From contig JAFEGM010000008.1 of assembly GCA_018240025.1 (NCBI GenBank), forward strand, positions 53,920 to 117,919: a stretch of 64,000 bases of DNA, read 5' to 3'. The notes beneath the pieces were generated by a model, which did no database searches, was not told where the DNA came from, and was given only the letters and a program-made list of their open reading frames with translations. This stretch comes from Verrucomicrobiota bacterium (GTDB taxonomy: Bacteria; Verrucomicrobiota; Verrucomicrobiia; Chthoniobacterales; SZAS-18). The first letter of the stretch is position 1. Each line of letters starts with the position of its first letter. The translations under genes were made by a program, and so were the position numbers. Below are positions 23,381-32,557 of this stretch, piece by piece.

Positions 23381-26002
23381 TTACTTCGCCAGACCGTGTA
23401 CGATGGCTTCCAGCCGCTCGAGCCGGGCGCGCAGTTCGTCCGCCTCGGAACGGAGCGCGTCCTTCTCCGCACGCAGCTTTTGCACCTCGTGCAGCAGCAG
23501 GGGAGTCAGGTCCTGATATTTCACCGTCTCCGGCTGGCCCTTGGCATCGATGACCGCGAGTTCCGGAAACGTCTCGGCCACCTCCTCGGCAATGAGGCCG
23601 AACTGGAGCGGCTTGGAGCCGTCGGCGTACGGCTGGCGGTAGCGGAAGGTGACCGGCCGCAGGGCGAAGAGGCGCTCGCTGGCCGCGCCCATGGGCTGGA
23701 TGTCCTCCTTGTAGCGTCGCGAGGAGGAGACGGTACCGAGCTGGCCATTGGAGTCGATCACGACCGGGACCGCGTCCGCCGCGCCGGTGGTGACGCCGAC
23801 GATGCCCGAGACGAAGGTCTTCGTTTGGACGCCGGCCGTGCCCAGGCGGGTGACCCCGAAATCGCCCGGCGTCCCCGGATGCCCGAGGGCGATGTTGTTG
23901 AACGCCCCGCTGGCGTAGTTCGACCCGGCCAGCTGTCCGATGGCGATGTTAGCGGTCCCGGTGAGGAGGCTCGAAAGCGCGAACTCGCCGATGCCGACGT
24001 TGCCGGAGCCGCTGCCGTTGTTCGCGAGCGCGCCGGCTCCGAGAGCGACATTGGCATTGCCCGAGGTGGTGGCGTTGGCGGCCTGGTAACCCACGCTCGT
24101 ATTGCGCAACCCGGTCCCACCGCGGTAGGACCCGGCGCCGACCCCCACATTCTGACCGCCGATGGTGTTATTGCTGAGCGCGCCGGAGCCGACCGCCACG
24201 TTCTGGCTGCCCGACGTGTTGTTGTACATGGTGGAATACCCGAGGGCCGCATTCTGCGTGCCCGTGCTGCTCAGAAACATGGCGGCATCGCCAAAAGCGG
24301 CATTCTGGCCACCCGTGGTGTTGGCGTAGAGGGCCCCGCCGCCCATGCCGACATTCTGATTGCCGGTGGTGTTTTGATAAAGCGAGAAGGGGCCGGCGGC
24401 GACGTTGTTGCTACCGGTGGTGTTGAAATACATCGAGTAGTACCCCGTCGCGACATTGGCGAAGCCGGTGGTGTTGCGATTGAGCGAGTATGCGCCGACG
24501 CCGGTGTTCTGGTTCCCGGTCGTGTTGCTGAAACCCGCCTGCGCGCCGAGGGCGGTGTTGTCGCTGCCGGTGGAGTTGGATTGCAACGCCCCGATGCCCG
24601 TGGCCGTGTTCCGGCTGCCGGTCGTGTTGGCGAAGAGCGCATACGTGCTGCCCGCCGTGTTCCAGACACCGGTGGTGTTGGAGGTCAGGGCGAGATAGCC
24701 GGTGGCCGTGTTGAAATCGCCGGTCGTGTTGTTGCGCAGCGCCTCCGTGCCGAGGGCGGTGTTGTGGTTGCCGGTCGTGTTGGTGGCGAGGCTGAAAAGG
24801 CCGAGCGCGGAGTTGTTGCTGCCCGTGGTGTTGTTGCGCAGCGAGAGGCCTCCGACCGCGGTGTTCTGGCTGCCGCTGGTGTTGACGGCGAGCGCGAAGA
24901 AACCCACCGCCGTGCTGCGGTCGACGGTGCTGTTGGCCAGCGCGCTCGCGCCGACGGCGACATTGGAGTTGGCAGTGGTCGAGTTGGCCAGCGCCCCGGC
25001 TCCGACCGCGACATTGCTGTTGCCCGAGACATTGCGGTACAGCGAAGAGTCGCCAAAGGCCGCATTTTGGGCGCCGGTCGTGTTGAATTGCATCGACCCG
25101 CCGCCCGCCGCGACGTTGTTCGAGCCGGTGGTGTTGGAGGAGAGGACTAAACTGCCCAGAGCGACGTTGGAACCGCCGCTTCTGTTGAAGTTGAGCGCGA
25201 AGGCGCCGACCGCCGTGTTGTAGCTTCCCGAGCTCAGCGACGTGAGCGCGCCGGCGCCCAGCGCGGAGTTCCCCACGCCGGTCGTGGTAAAGCTCCCGGC
25301 CCCGGGGCCGACGAAGACGTTGAACGTGCCGTAGGTGTGGAAGATCGTTTGGCCCGCCTGGCTGAGCACCCCCACGCTGGCGCTGGTGGTGGCCGGCAAG
25401 GTGAAGGCGCCGGTGGCGGCGATGCTGCCGGCGGTGAAATTGCCGCTGGCATCGCGCCGCACCAGCGTGCCGGCGGTGGCCGCGGTGGTCGCGCCGCTGG
25501 TCAGGGCCACGGAATTCTGGATGTCGGTCGCGCTGGCGCTGCCGACCGCCTGGGCGCTGCCGGCCGTCATGGCGTAGCCGACCGAGGCGACGCGCTGATC
25601 GGGCGTCAGCAGCTGTGAGCCGTTGGTGCCGTCATTGAACCAGATGCGCAGGCGGACGTCCGGGTTGGCGGCGAAGACGCTGGCCGGGACCGACGTCATG
25701 TTGACGAAGGTGCTGTCGCCGAGCTGGAGCGCGTAGACGCCGTTCAGCACGGTCACGGCGACCGCCGCAGTGGGCTCGCTGCCGGCCACGCTGGAGCCGT
25801 CGTTGCTCCAGAAGGTGACGGCACCGTCCGCGTTCACGAGCGCGAACTTGAACTGGCCGACCCCGCTGAAGGGCGTCGTCCCCACGCCGACCCGGCCCTG
25901 GAAGTTGAGTCGGTCCGGCACCTGGGCGCTGACCGGGACGGCGGAGAAAAGGAGCGCCGCGCAGGCGCTGGCGAGGAAGGGATTGGTTTTCACAAGGAGC
26001 AA
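23381..26002 (-). CDS. Exported fibre protein with 17-residue NTTG repeats and C-terminal S74 chaperone domain
   Basis: An 873-residue secreted protein. A signal peptide (ending PVSAQ) is followed by the same N-terminal domain (about 27-150: LNFQGRVG...GQFKFALVN...IWFNDGTNG...LLTPDQR) as the protein at 12738-15692. About 245-705 hold some 27 units of a 17-residue repeat, consensus GxxALxxNTTGSxNxAx, as in YadA-like heads and Bacteroidetes/Verrucomicrobia tail-fibre-domain proteins; a repetitive beta-roll is expected. About 757-830 are an S74 chaperone (SSSRRYKEDIQPM...GLIAEEVAETFPEL), then a coiled coil. TTG 26002 has AGGAG six bases upstream and is preferred. GTG 25993 is the alternative. 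The next gene follows after 21 bases. Confidence 0.85.
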   Translation of the reverse strand: MLLVKTNPFLASACAALLFSAVPVSAQVPDRLNFQGRVGVGTTPFSGVGQFKFALVNADGAVTFWSNDGSSVAGSEPTAAVAVTVLNGVYALQLGDSTFVNMTSVPASVFAANPDVRLRIWFNDGTNGSQLLTPDQRVASVGYAMTAGSAQAVGSASATDIQNSVALTSGATTAATAGTLVRRDASGNFTAGSIAATGAFTLPATTSASVGVLSQAGQTIFHTYGTFNVFVGPGAGSFTTTGVGNSALGAGALTSLSSGSYNTAVGAFALNFNRSGGSNVALGSLVLSSNTTGSNNVAAGGGSMQFNTTGAQNAAFGDSSLYRNVSGNSNVAVGAGALANSTTANSNVAVGASALANSTVDRSTAVGFFALAVNTSGSQNTAVGGLSLRNNTTGSNNSALGLFSLATNTTGNHNTALGTEALRNNTTGDFNTATGYLALTSNTTGVWNTAGSTYALFANTTGSRNTATGIGALQSNSTGSDNTALGAQAGFSNTTGNQNTGVGAYSLNRNTTGFANVATGYYSMYFNTTGSNNVAAGPFSLYQNTTGNQNVGMGGGALYANTTGGQNAAFGDAAMFLSSTGTQNAALGYSTMYNNTSGSQNVAVGSGALSNNTIGGQNVGVGAGSYRGGTGLRNTSVGYQAANATTSGNANVALGAGALANNGSGSGNVGIGEFALSSLLTGTANIAIGQLAGSNYASGAFNNIALGHPGTPGDFGVTRLGTAGVQTKTFVSGIVGVTTGAADAVPVVIDSNGQLGTVSSSRRYKEDIQPMGAASERLFALRPVTFRYRQPYADGSKPLQFGLIAEEVAETFPELAVIDAKGQPETVKYQDLTPLLLHEVQKLRAEKDALRSEADELRARLERLEAIVHGLAK
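23880..25270 (-). repeat. About 27 tandem 51-bp units encoding the 17-residue NTTG repeat
   Basis: Within the fibre gene the coding sequence is an array of 51-base units, degenerate at DNA level but regular at protein level (GxxALxxNTTGSxNxAx). Two units are 16 residues and one is 18. Boundaries are approximate. Confidence 0.8.
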
Positions 26003-26157
26003 CGGGTGCTCCTGCTTTGAGGCCGCGCCGCCGATCCAGCGACCCGTTTGTGACCAACCGTCCCAAATTGGAGCCGAACGGTCCGTGCTCCGCCGTCCGG
26101 TGCGTCGGGGCGGGGTGTCCTCGAAACTACGGACCCGCCGCCCTCGGAGGGTGTGGA

Positions 26158-27018
26158 CTATTTCCCCCGCCGGAACATGGCGTCGAGCTTATCCTCGTAG
26201 GCGTGGTAGCCGAGGAATTCGTACAGCTCGGCGCGGGTCTGCATGAGCGGCACCACGTCCTTCTGCGTGCCCTGCTCGCGGATGGCCCGGAAGACCTGCA
26301 GCGCGGCCGCATTCATGGCCCGGTAGGCGGAGAGCGGATACAGCACCAGGCCGACGCCCGCGCCGGCCAGTTCCTCGACGGTGAAGAGCGGGGTCTTGCC
26401 GAACTCGGTGATGTTCGCCAGCACCGGCACCGGCACGGCGGCGGTGAAGGCTTTGTATTCGTCGAGCGTGTGCAGCGCCTCGGCGAAGATCATGTCGGCG
26501 CCGGCCTCGACGTACTTCAGGGCCCGCTCGATGGCGGCATCGCGCCCCTCGTTGGCGTAGGCATCGGTGCGGGCCATGATGACGAAGTCGGAGTCGATGC
26601 GGCCATCCACCGCCGACTTGAGGCGGTCACACATTTCGTCGGCGCCGACGAGCTCCTTGCCTGGCCGATGCCCGCAGCGCTTGGCCTGCACCTGATCCTC
26701 CAGATGGCAGCCCGCCGCGCCAGCCCGGATGAAGTCCTTGATCGTGCGCGAGATGTTGAAGGCGCTGCCCCAGCCCGTGTCCGCATCGACCAGCAGCGGG
26801 AGCGACGTGCGATCGGTGATGCGCCGGATGTCCTCGCAGACGTCGGCGCAGGTCGTGATCCCGAGGTCCGGCAGCCCCAGCGTGGCCGCCAGCGCGCCTC
26901 CCGACAGATAGAGTGCACGGAAGCCGGTTTTCTCCGCCATCATGGCCGAGTAGGCGTTGATCACGCCGACAACCTGCAGGGGCTTTTCGGCGGCGAGGGC
27001 GGTGCGGAGCGATGGCAT
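26158..27018 (-). CDS. prpB: 2-Methylisocitrate lyase
   Basis: A 286-residue cytoplasmic enzyme of the isocitrate lyase/PEP mutase superfamily. It cleaves 2-methylisocitrate to pyruvate and succinate in the methylcitrate cycle of propionate use. The active-site loop reads [12 protein letters not shown], with the catalytic Cys. Metal-binding acids are in [10 protein letters not shown] and GCHLEDQ. The C-terminal [16 protein letters not shown]...[11 protein letters not shown] is typical of PrpB rather than isocitrate lyase, and the length fits PrpB. Methylcitrate synthase (prpC) and dehydratase (prpD) are not adjacent. A (GTGAGAG)7 array sits immediately upstream of the start codon. Confidence 0.93.
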   Translation of the reverse strand: MPSLRTALAAEKPLQVVGVINAYSAMMAEKTGFRALYLSGGALAATLGLPDLGITTCADVCEDIRRITDRTSLPLLVDADTGWGSAFNISRTIKDFIRAGAAGCHLEDQVQAKRCGHRPGKELVGADEMCDRLKSAVDGRIDSDFVIMARTDAYANEGRDAAIERALKYVEAGADMIFAEALHTLDEYKAFTAAVPVPVLANITEFGKTPLFTVEELAGAGVGLVLYPLSAYRAMNAAALQVFRAIREQGTQKDVVPLMQTRAELYEFLGYHAYEDKLDAMFRRGK

Positions 27019-27028
27019 GGTCGAATGG

Positions 27029-27077
27029 GTGAGAGGTGAGAGGTGAGAGGTGAGAGGTGAGAGGTGAGAGGTGAGAG
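27029..27077. repeat. Perfect (GTGAGAG)7 tandem array upstream of prpB
   Basis: Seven uninterrupted copies of the 7-mer GTGAGAG begin 10 bases upstream of the prpB start codon. On the prpB coding strand this is a CTCTCAC array occupying the ribosome-binding and leader region. Length variation by slippage is plausible. Confidence 0.9.
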
Positions 27078-27181
27078 GTGCGGTTTTGGCGGAGTTAAGG
27101 GCGATGCACGGCTAGCGGAATTCAGATTCCGCTCGCCCGACGGTTCACCGCCGGCGGATCGATCACAAACGGACGACGACC

Positions 27182-27218
27182 TTTCACCTCTGACCTTTCA
27201 CTTTTCACTTTTCACCTT
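27182..27218. repeat. Degenerate CTTTTCA tandem repeat overlapping the end of the DUF1186 gene
   Basis: Variants of the 7-mer CTTTTCA/CCTTTCA repeat in tandem. Read on the other strand they resemble the GTGAGAG array 105 bases away, so the two arrays form a loose inverted pair. The DUF1186 stop codon lies inside this array. Confidence 0.65.
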
Positions 27219-27970
27219 TCCCCCTCCTCCGCGCGGTGCCACCAGGCGCATTCCTGGTGGGCTTTGCCGTAGCGGCGGAAGCGGGGGTGGCGTTCGAACT
27301 CCCAGCCGGCCTGGGCGCCGTTGCGGAAGACCAAATCGGCCTCGTCCCAGTCGACGAACTCCTCCAGTCCGGGCTGCTCGCGCAGGAGGCGACGGATGTC
27401 GTCGCGGATCTCGACCAAGCCGAAGTCGAGCGCGCTCATGACGGCACAGCCGAGGAAATTGTAGTCCGGATTCACCTGCTGCACGGCGGCGAAGCAGAAG
27501 TGCCGGCGCAGCACGGGTGCGACCTCCTCGCGCTTGGCCTCGCCCCACGCGACCAGCATGATGAGGGCGTCGAAGAGGGCGATGCGGAAGTAGGAGTCCC
27601 CCGACTGCGAGGTGAGCGCCTCGTCCAGCTTCTCGATCGCGCCCTTGGAGGTGGCGGCCAGCTGGCGCGCGGCGTCCTCGGTGATCATGTCCGAAGTCAG
27701 CGAATCGCGCACCGGCCCCGGCAGGGCGAAGAGCTGCTGCAGGAGCGGAAAGGCCCGCGGCTCGCGTAGTTCGGCCAGCACGTAGGTGCCGTAGGTGGCG
27801 AGCTGCAGCGTGGCCGAATCGGGCGCATTGGGCGACTGCAGCACCGTCTCCAGCGCGGTCAGCAGCACCGGGATGGCCGTCTTGCGATGATGCACCGCCG
27901 CCCGCAAGGCGGCCTCCGGGACGCGGCGATGCGCCTGGCGGAGTTCGAGAATGACTTCCTCAACGGTCAT
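27212..27970 (-). CDS. DUF1186-like helical-repeat protein
   Basis: A 252-residue soluble protein without signal or membrane segments. It is largely alpha-helical with HEAT-like pairs (HHRKTAIPVLLTALETVLQ, YGTYVLAELREPRAFPLLQQL, YFRIALFDALIMLVAWGEA). The overall layout matches my memory of the DUF1186 family, in which a helical repeat is followed by an acidic segment and a short aromatic end. No enzymatic motif is visible; a scaffold or protein-binding role is only a guess. It is followed on the same strand by prpB after 193 bases containing two tandem arrays, so co-transcription is uncertain. Confidence 0.65.
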   Translation of the reverse strand: MTVEEVILELRQAHRRVPEAALRAAVHHRKTAIPVLLTALETVLQSPNAPDSATLQLATYGTYVLAELREPRAFPLLQQLFALPGPVRDSLTSDMITEDAARQLAATSKGAIEKLDEALTSQSGDSYFRIALFDALIMLVAWGEAKREEVAPVLRRHFCFAAVQQVNPDYNFLGCAVMSALDFGLVEIRDDIRRLLREQPGLEEFVDWDEADLVFRNGAQAGWEFERHPRFRRYGKAHQECAWWHRAEEGER

Positions 27971-28029
27971 GGCGGAACGGACTATCTACACGGACTCGTG
28001 CCGGACAGAAATCACATGCTGACGAGACC

Positions 28030-28060
28030 GCCCGCGCGATCAAGCCCAGACCGCGCGGGC
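28030..28060 (-). terminator. GC-rich hairpin after dnaE (weak terminator candidate)
   Basis: GCCCGCGCG (28030-28038) pairs perfectly with CGCGCGGGC (28052-28060) around a 13-base loop, 9 bases beyond the dnaE stop codon. No T run follows on the minus strand, so it may be an mRNA-end stabiliser rather than a true intrinsic terminator. Confidence 0.4.
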
Positions 28061-28069
28061 ATTCCAGCA

Positions 28070-31000
28070 TCACCCCAGACAGGCCGCGAGCCGCTCAGTC
28101 AGCTCGGGGCGCGCGTCGACCTTCAGGCCGGCGTGGGCGCGGCAGACGAGGATGCGTCCGTCGGCCAGGGCCAGTTCGAACTCGACCGGCTGGGTGCCGG
28201 GGAATTCGGAGAGCGCGCCGTGGGTCTGGTCGAGCAGGCTGGGCAGCGCGTCGTTGACCTCGAAGCGCAGCCGCAGCGGCGTGGTCACGGCCTTCGGCTT
28301 GCGCGGGCGGACTGGCTTGGCGCCCTCGGGCTTCTTCGCGGGAGCCTTCACGGGCTTGAAGTCGTCGAGCGAGACCTTGGGTTCCTCGCCGCGCCGATCC
28401 ACCCGGCAGCGGACCTGCAGCACCTTTTTGGGCTCCAGCAGCGCGGCGTGTTTCTCGAACGACTCGCTCCAGACGGTGGCCTCGATCTGCGTGGCCAGGT
28501 CCTCGATGAAGACGACCGCGAACGGCCGGTTGTCCTTCTTGGCGAATTTCTTCTGCACGTCCGCGATCCAGACGATGGCGTGGAACGTGCCGCGATCCTC
28601 CACCTCGGCGATGTTGGCCAGCGGGCGGTATTTGTCCTTCTCGATCAGCTCGCGGTACGCCTCCAGCGGATGCCCGCTGAGATAGAAGCCGAGCAGCTCC
28701 TTCTCGAACCCGAGCCGCTCGTCCTCGCCCCAAAGCGTGAAGGTCACCTCGTTGAGTCCGACCGTGGCGCCGCCGCCGGGCGCGCCGCCGAAATCCTCGA
28801 AGAGCGAGAATTGGCCGATCGCCTTCTCCCGCTGCGTGCGCTGGGCCGTGGAGACCACCTGATCGAGCCGCGCGAAAGCCCGCTCCCGCGGCTCGCCGAA
28901 GGCGTCGAACGCGCCGCATTTCACCAGGCTTTCGAGCAGCTTCTTGTTCAGCAGCTTGCTGTCGAGCCGCAGGCAGAAGTCGTCGAGCGAGGCGAAGGGC
29001 CCCTTGCGGTCGCGTTCCTCCAGAATGCAGCTGACGGCCGCCTCGCCCACGCCCTTGATGCCGGCGAGGCCGAAACGGATGCCGTCCTCACCCTCGGGCA
29101 CGAACTTGAGCGAACTCCGGTTCACATCGGGCGGCAGGATCTCGAGATTCATCCGCCGGCACTCGGCCACGAAGACCGAAATCTTCTCGGTCGCGTCGCT
29201 CGCCTGGATGGCGTTGCTCAGCGTCGCGGCCATGAACTCGACCGGGAAGTTGGCCTTGAGGTAGGCCGTCTGCCAGCTGACCCAGCCGTAGGCGGCGGAA
29301 TGCGAGCGGTTGAAGCCGTAGCCCGCGAACTTCTCGAGCAGGTCGAAGATCTCGTTGGCCTTGTCCGGCCCGATCTCGTTCGTCTTCCAGCAGCCCTCGA
29401 TGAACTTGCTGCGCTCCTGCTTCATCTTCTCGACGTCCTTCTTGCCCATCGCGCGCCGCAGCATGTCGGCGCCGCCGAGCGAGTAGCCGGCCAGCAGGTT
29501 GGCGGCGGCCATGACCTGCTCCTGGTAGATCATGATGCCGAAGGTGTCGGCGCAGACCTTCTCCAGCAGCGGGTGGGCGTACTTGATCTTCGTCTTGCCC
29601 TTCTTGCGCGCGATGTAGTCGGGAATGAGCTCCATCGGGCCCGGCCGATAGAGCGCGATGAGCGCGATGATGTCGTCGAGGCCGACGAGATCGAACTGCC
29701 GGCAGAGATTGACCATGCCGCCGGACTCCAGCTGGAAGACGCCGATCGTCTCGCCGCGGTTCAGCATCTCGACCGTGGCCGGATCGTCGAAGGGGATCGT
29801 GTTGATGTCGAAGTCCGGCGCCCGGCGGGCGCGGATGAGCGTGAGAGCATCCTCGATCAGCGTGAGCGTCTTCAGCCCGAGGAAGTCCATCTTCAGCAGG
29901 CCGAGGTCGTTCAGCGTGTTGCCGTCGAACTGCGTGATGACCTGGCCGTCCTTGTCGCGCGCCAGCGGGACGAAGTTGGTCAAATCTTCCGAGCCGATGA
30001 CCACGCCAGCCGCGTGCACGCCGGTGCCGCGGACGAGCCCCTCGAGCACGGTGGCGTGCTGCCAGATGGTCTTCACCTGGGCGTCGTTTTCGACCAGGCC
30101 CTTGAGCTCCTTGTTGATCTGGATGGCCTCGGGCAGGTCGTAGGGAATCTGGCCCTTCAGCGGGATGAGCTTCGAGAGCCGGTCGCCGTCCGCGAAGCTG
30201 CCGCCGAGCACGCGGTTCACGTCCTTCAGCACCGCCTTGGAGCTGAGCGTACCGAAGGTGATGATCTGGCCCACGCGGCTCTCGCCGTATTTCTGCCGCA
30301 CGTAGTCGATGACCTCGCTGCGGCGCGTCTGGCAGAAGTCGACGTCGATATCGGGCGGGCTGACGCGCTCCGGGTTGAGGAAGCGCTCGAAGAGCAGCTG
30401 GAAGCGGATGGGATCGATGTCGGTGATGCCGAGCGCGTAGGCCACCAGCGAACCGGCCGCCGAGCCGCGGCCCGGGCCGACCGGAATGCCGTGCTGGCGG
30501 GCGTGGTGGATGAAATCCCAGACGATGAGGAAGTAGCTGGTGAAGCCCGATTTCTCGAGCACGCCGAGCTCGTACTCGAGGCGCCCGCGCAGATCCTGGT
30601 CGGTCCGGGCGCGTTCGCCGAAGCGCTGTTCGAGGCCGGCCCAGGTCAGCTCGCGAAGATATTCGACCCGACCCTTGCCGTCGGGCGGCGTGAACTCCGG
30701 ATACTTCGGCTTGCCGAACTCGATCGTGACATTGCACCGCTCCGCGATGCGCAGGGTGTTGTCGCAGGCCTCCGGCAACTCTGCGAAGAGCTCGCGCATC
30801 TCCGCGCTGCGCTTGAAGTACAGCTCCGGCGAATAGTGCATCCGCTTCGTGTCGGCCACGTTGGCGCCGGTGCCGATGCAGACGAGGACGTCGTGCGACT
30901 CGTGGTGCGAGCGCTCGAGGAAGTGCACGTCATTGGCCGCCACCAGCCCTAGCCCGAACTCGCGCGCCAGCTCGACCAGCTGCGGATTGTTCTGCCGCTG

Positions 31001-31555
31001 CAGCGAGAGCCCGTGGTTGTGCAGCTCCACGAAGAGATTCTCCCGGCCAAAGATGTCGCGCAGCTCCGCCATGGCCGCCTTGGCCTGCGCGTGCTTGGCC
31101 TGCGAAAGGAGCATGTTGACCTCGCCCTTGAGACAGCCGCTAAGCGCAATCAGGCCCTTGGCGTGGCGGGCCAGGATCTCCTTGTCGATGCGCGGCTTGT
31201 AGTAGTAGCCCTCGAGGAAGCCGGCGGAGACGAGCTTGGAAAGGTTCTGGTAGCCTTCGGCCGTCTCGGCCAGGAGCGTGAAGTGGTAGGCCGCGTCGCG
31301 CGCCGAGCCCGCGCTGCGGTCGTGGCGGGAGCCGGGCGCCATGTAGACCTCGCAGCCGAGGATCGGCTTCACCCCCGCCTTCTGCGCGGCGCGGTAGAAC
31401 TCGATCGCGCCGAACATGTTGCCGTGGTCGGTGATGGCCACCGCCGGCATGCCGTCCGCCTTGGCCGCCTTCATCAGCGGCCCGGCCTGCACCGCGCCGT
31501 CGAGGGTGGAGTAGTGCGTGTGCAGGTGGAGGTGAACGAAGGGATCGGCGGCCAT
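28070..31555 (-). CDS. dnaE: DNA polymerase III alpha subunit
   Basis: A 1161-residue replicative polymerase subunit, the normal length for DnaE. The PHP domain opens at once with HLHTHYSTLDGAVQ and AITDHGNMFG, keeping the His/Asp metal-site residues. The polymerase active site includes GRGSAAGSLVAY and the PDIDVDFCQTRR acidic motif near residue 400. NRSHSAAYGWVSWQTAYLK belongs to the fingers region. Helix-hairpin-helix (GIKGVGEAAV) and OB-fold segments follow. ATG 31555 was preferred to GTG 31597 because the PHP domain starts directly after MAADPF. It is separated by 309 bases, filled with repeats, from the glycosyltransferase operon upstream. Confidence 0.96.
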   Translation of the reverse strand: MAADPFVHLHLHTHYSTLDGAVQAGPLMKAAKADGMPAVAITDHGNMFGAIEFYRAAQKAGVKPILGCEVYMAPGSRHDRSAGSARDAAYHFTLLAETAEGYQNLSKLVSAGFLEGYYYKPRIDKEILARHAKGLIALSGCLKGEVNMLLSQAKHAQAKAAMAELRDIFGRENLFVELHNHGLSLQRQNNPQLVELAREFGLGLVAANDVHFLERSHHESHDVLVCIGTGANVADTKRMHYSPELYFKRSAEMRELFAELPEACDNTLRIAERCNVTIEFGKPKYPEFTPPDGKGRVEYLRELTWAGLEQRFGERARTDQDLRGRLEYELGVLEKSGFTSYFLIVWDFIHHARQHGIPVGPGRGSAAGSLVAYALGITDIDPIRFQLLFERFLNPERVSPPDIDVDFCQTRRSEVIDYVRQKYGESRVGQIITFGTLSSKAVLKDVNRVLGGSFADGDRLSKLIPLKGQIPYDLPEAIQINKELKGLVENDAQVKTIWQHATVLEGLVRGTGVHAAGVVIGSEDLTNFVPLARDKDGQVITQFDGNTLNDLGLLKMDFLGLKTLTLIEDALTLIRARRAPDFDINTIPFDDPATVEMLNRGETIGVFQLESGGMVNLCRQFDLVGLDDIIALIALYRPGPMELIPDYIARKKGKTKIKYAHPLLEKVCADTFGIMIYQEQVMAAANLLAGYSLGGADMLRRAMGKKDVEKMKQERSKFIEGCWKTNEIGPDKANEIFDLLEKFAGYGFNRSHSAAYGWVSWQTAYLKANFPVEFMAATLSNAIQASDATEKISVFVAECRRMNLEILPPDVNRSSLKFVPEGEDGIRFGLAGIKGVGEAAVSCILEERDRKGPFASLDDFCLRLDSKLLNKKLLESLVKCGAFDAFGEPRERAFARLDQVVSTAQRTQREKAIGQFSLFEDFGGAPGGGATVGLNEVTFTLWGEDERLGFEKELLGFYLSGHPLEAYRELIEKDKYRPLANIAEVEDRGTFHAIVWIADVQKKFAKKDNRPFAVVFIEDLATQIEATVWSESFEKHAALLEPKKVLQVRCRVDRRGEEPKVSLDDFKPVKAPAKKPEGAKPVRPRKPKAVTTPLRLRFEVNDALPSLLDQTHGALSEFPGTQPVEFELALADGRILVCRAHAGLKVDARPELTERLAACLG

Positions 31556-31636
31556 GGCGGGAAACGGGCGGAAACGGGCGGGGAGGCACTGAAGCACTCC
31601 GGCGGGGAAACTCGAAACCCGAAGTTCGAAACGAGG

Positions 31637-31830
31637 GGAGAAGATTGGCCTGCGGCTTTGGGTCGAATCGAGGACGAGGACGAGGACGACGACGAGGACG
31701 AGGGAGAGGATTGGCCTGCGGCTTTGGTCGATCCGAGGACGAGGACGAGGACGACGACGAGGACGAGAGAAGATTGGCCTGCGGCTTTAGACCGACTCGA
31801 GAACGGGGGAGAAGATTGGCCTGCCTCGGC
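31637..31830. repeat. Intergenic repeat array: four AGATTGGCCTGC units separated by GAGGAC-rich spacers
   Basis: The core (A/G)GATTGGCCTGC recurs at about 31642, 31708, 31771 and 31813. The first three copies continue CGGCTTT. Between copies 1-2 and 2-3 lie (GAGGAC)n/(GACGAC)n tracts. It fills most of the 309-base gap between dnaE and the GT operon. At 31607-31630 there is additional low-complexity sequence (ACTCGAAACCCGAAGTTCGA). It appears non-coding, with an unknown role. Confidence 0.75.
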
Positions 31831-31864
31831 AGCTTTGAGTTCCGACCTTCGAGTTTTCTCCGCG

Positions 31865-32557
31865 CTATCTGAACAAATTGTATTTCAGAATCGCGTAGAT
31901 CGCCCGGAAGCCGTCGCGCCAGCCGATCTTCTTTCCCTCGCGGTAGGTGCGGCCGTAGTAGGAGATTCCGACCTCGTAGATGGCGCAATCGGGCAGCTTG
32001 GAGACCTTGGCGGTAATCTCGGGCTCGAAGCCGAAGCGATCCTCCTCGATCTCGATGCGCTGGATCACCTCGCGGCGGAAGGCTTTGTAGCAGGTCTCCA
32101 TGTCCGTCAGGTTCAGGTTGGTGAACATGTTGGAGAGCAGCGTGAGCAGGCGGTTCCCGACCATGTGCCAGAAGTAGACGACGCGATGCGCGTCGCTGCC
32201 CACGAACCGTGAGCCGAAGACGACATCGGCCCGACCCGCCTGGATGGGCGCGAGGAGGCGGGGGTATTCCTGCGGGTCGTACTCGAGGTCGGCATCCTGC
32301 ACGACCACCACCTCGCCGGTGGCGGCCCGAAAACCCGTGCGGAGGGCGGCGCCTTTGCCCTGATTGCGTTCGTGCAGGAGCACCTGATCGACCAGCGGCC
32401 GGACCTCGCGCTCGATCAGTTCGCGCGTACCGTCGGTCGAGCCGTCGTCGACCAGCACGATCTCCAGGTCCCGCCACGGCGAAGCGCGCACCGCCTGGAT
32501 GAGCTTCAGCAGCGTGTTCCGCTCATTATAGCACGGAATGACGACGCTCAGCTTCAT
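31865..32557 (-). CDS. Family 2 glycosyltransferase (dolichol-phosphate-mannose-synthase-like)
   Basis: A 230-residue GT-A fold enzyme, probably transferring a sugar from a nucleotide donor to a lipid or glycan at the cytoplasmic face of the membrane. It starts with the GT2 strand [20 protein letters not shown], then [11 protein letters not shown] (nucleotide binding) and [16 protein letters not shown] (DxD metal site). The C-terminal [15 protein letters not shown] segment and [11 protein letters not shown] loop are typical of the DPM1-like subgroup. There is no C-terminal membrane anchor. Its ATG overlaps the stop of glf (ATGA), making it the last gene of the six-gene polysaccharide operon. 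Confidence 0.9.
   Translation of the reverse strand: MKLSVVIPCYNERNTLLKLIQAVRASPWRDLEIVLVDDGSTDGTRELIEREVRPLVDQVLLHERNQGKGAALRTGFRAATGEVVVVQDADLEYDPQEYPRLLAPIQAGRADVVFGSRFVGSDAHRVVYFWHMVGNRLLTLLSNMFTNLNLTDMETCYKAFRREVIQRIEIEEDRFGFEPEITAKVSKLPDCAIYEVGISYYGRTYREGKKIGWRDGFRAIYAILKYNLFR

Noticed and set aside
23880..25270. Periodic 51-bp DNA considered as a CRISPR array
   Set aside because: Units are coding, without constant repeats separated by unique spacers, and no cas gene is in the window.
27887..30952. Very long open frame on the + strand opposite dnaE (over 1000 codons)
   Set aside because: It is antisense to a clear dnaE and arises from GC-rich codon use. Its translation is Arg/Ala/Asp/Glu-rich low-complexity sequence with no domains.
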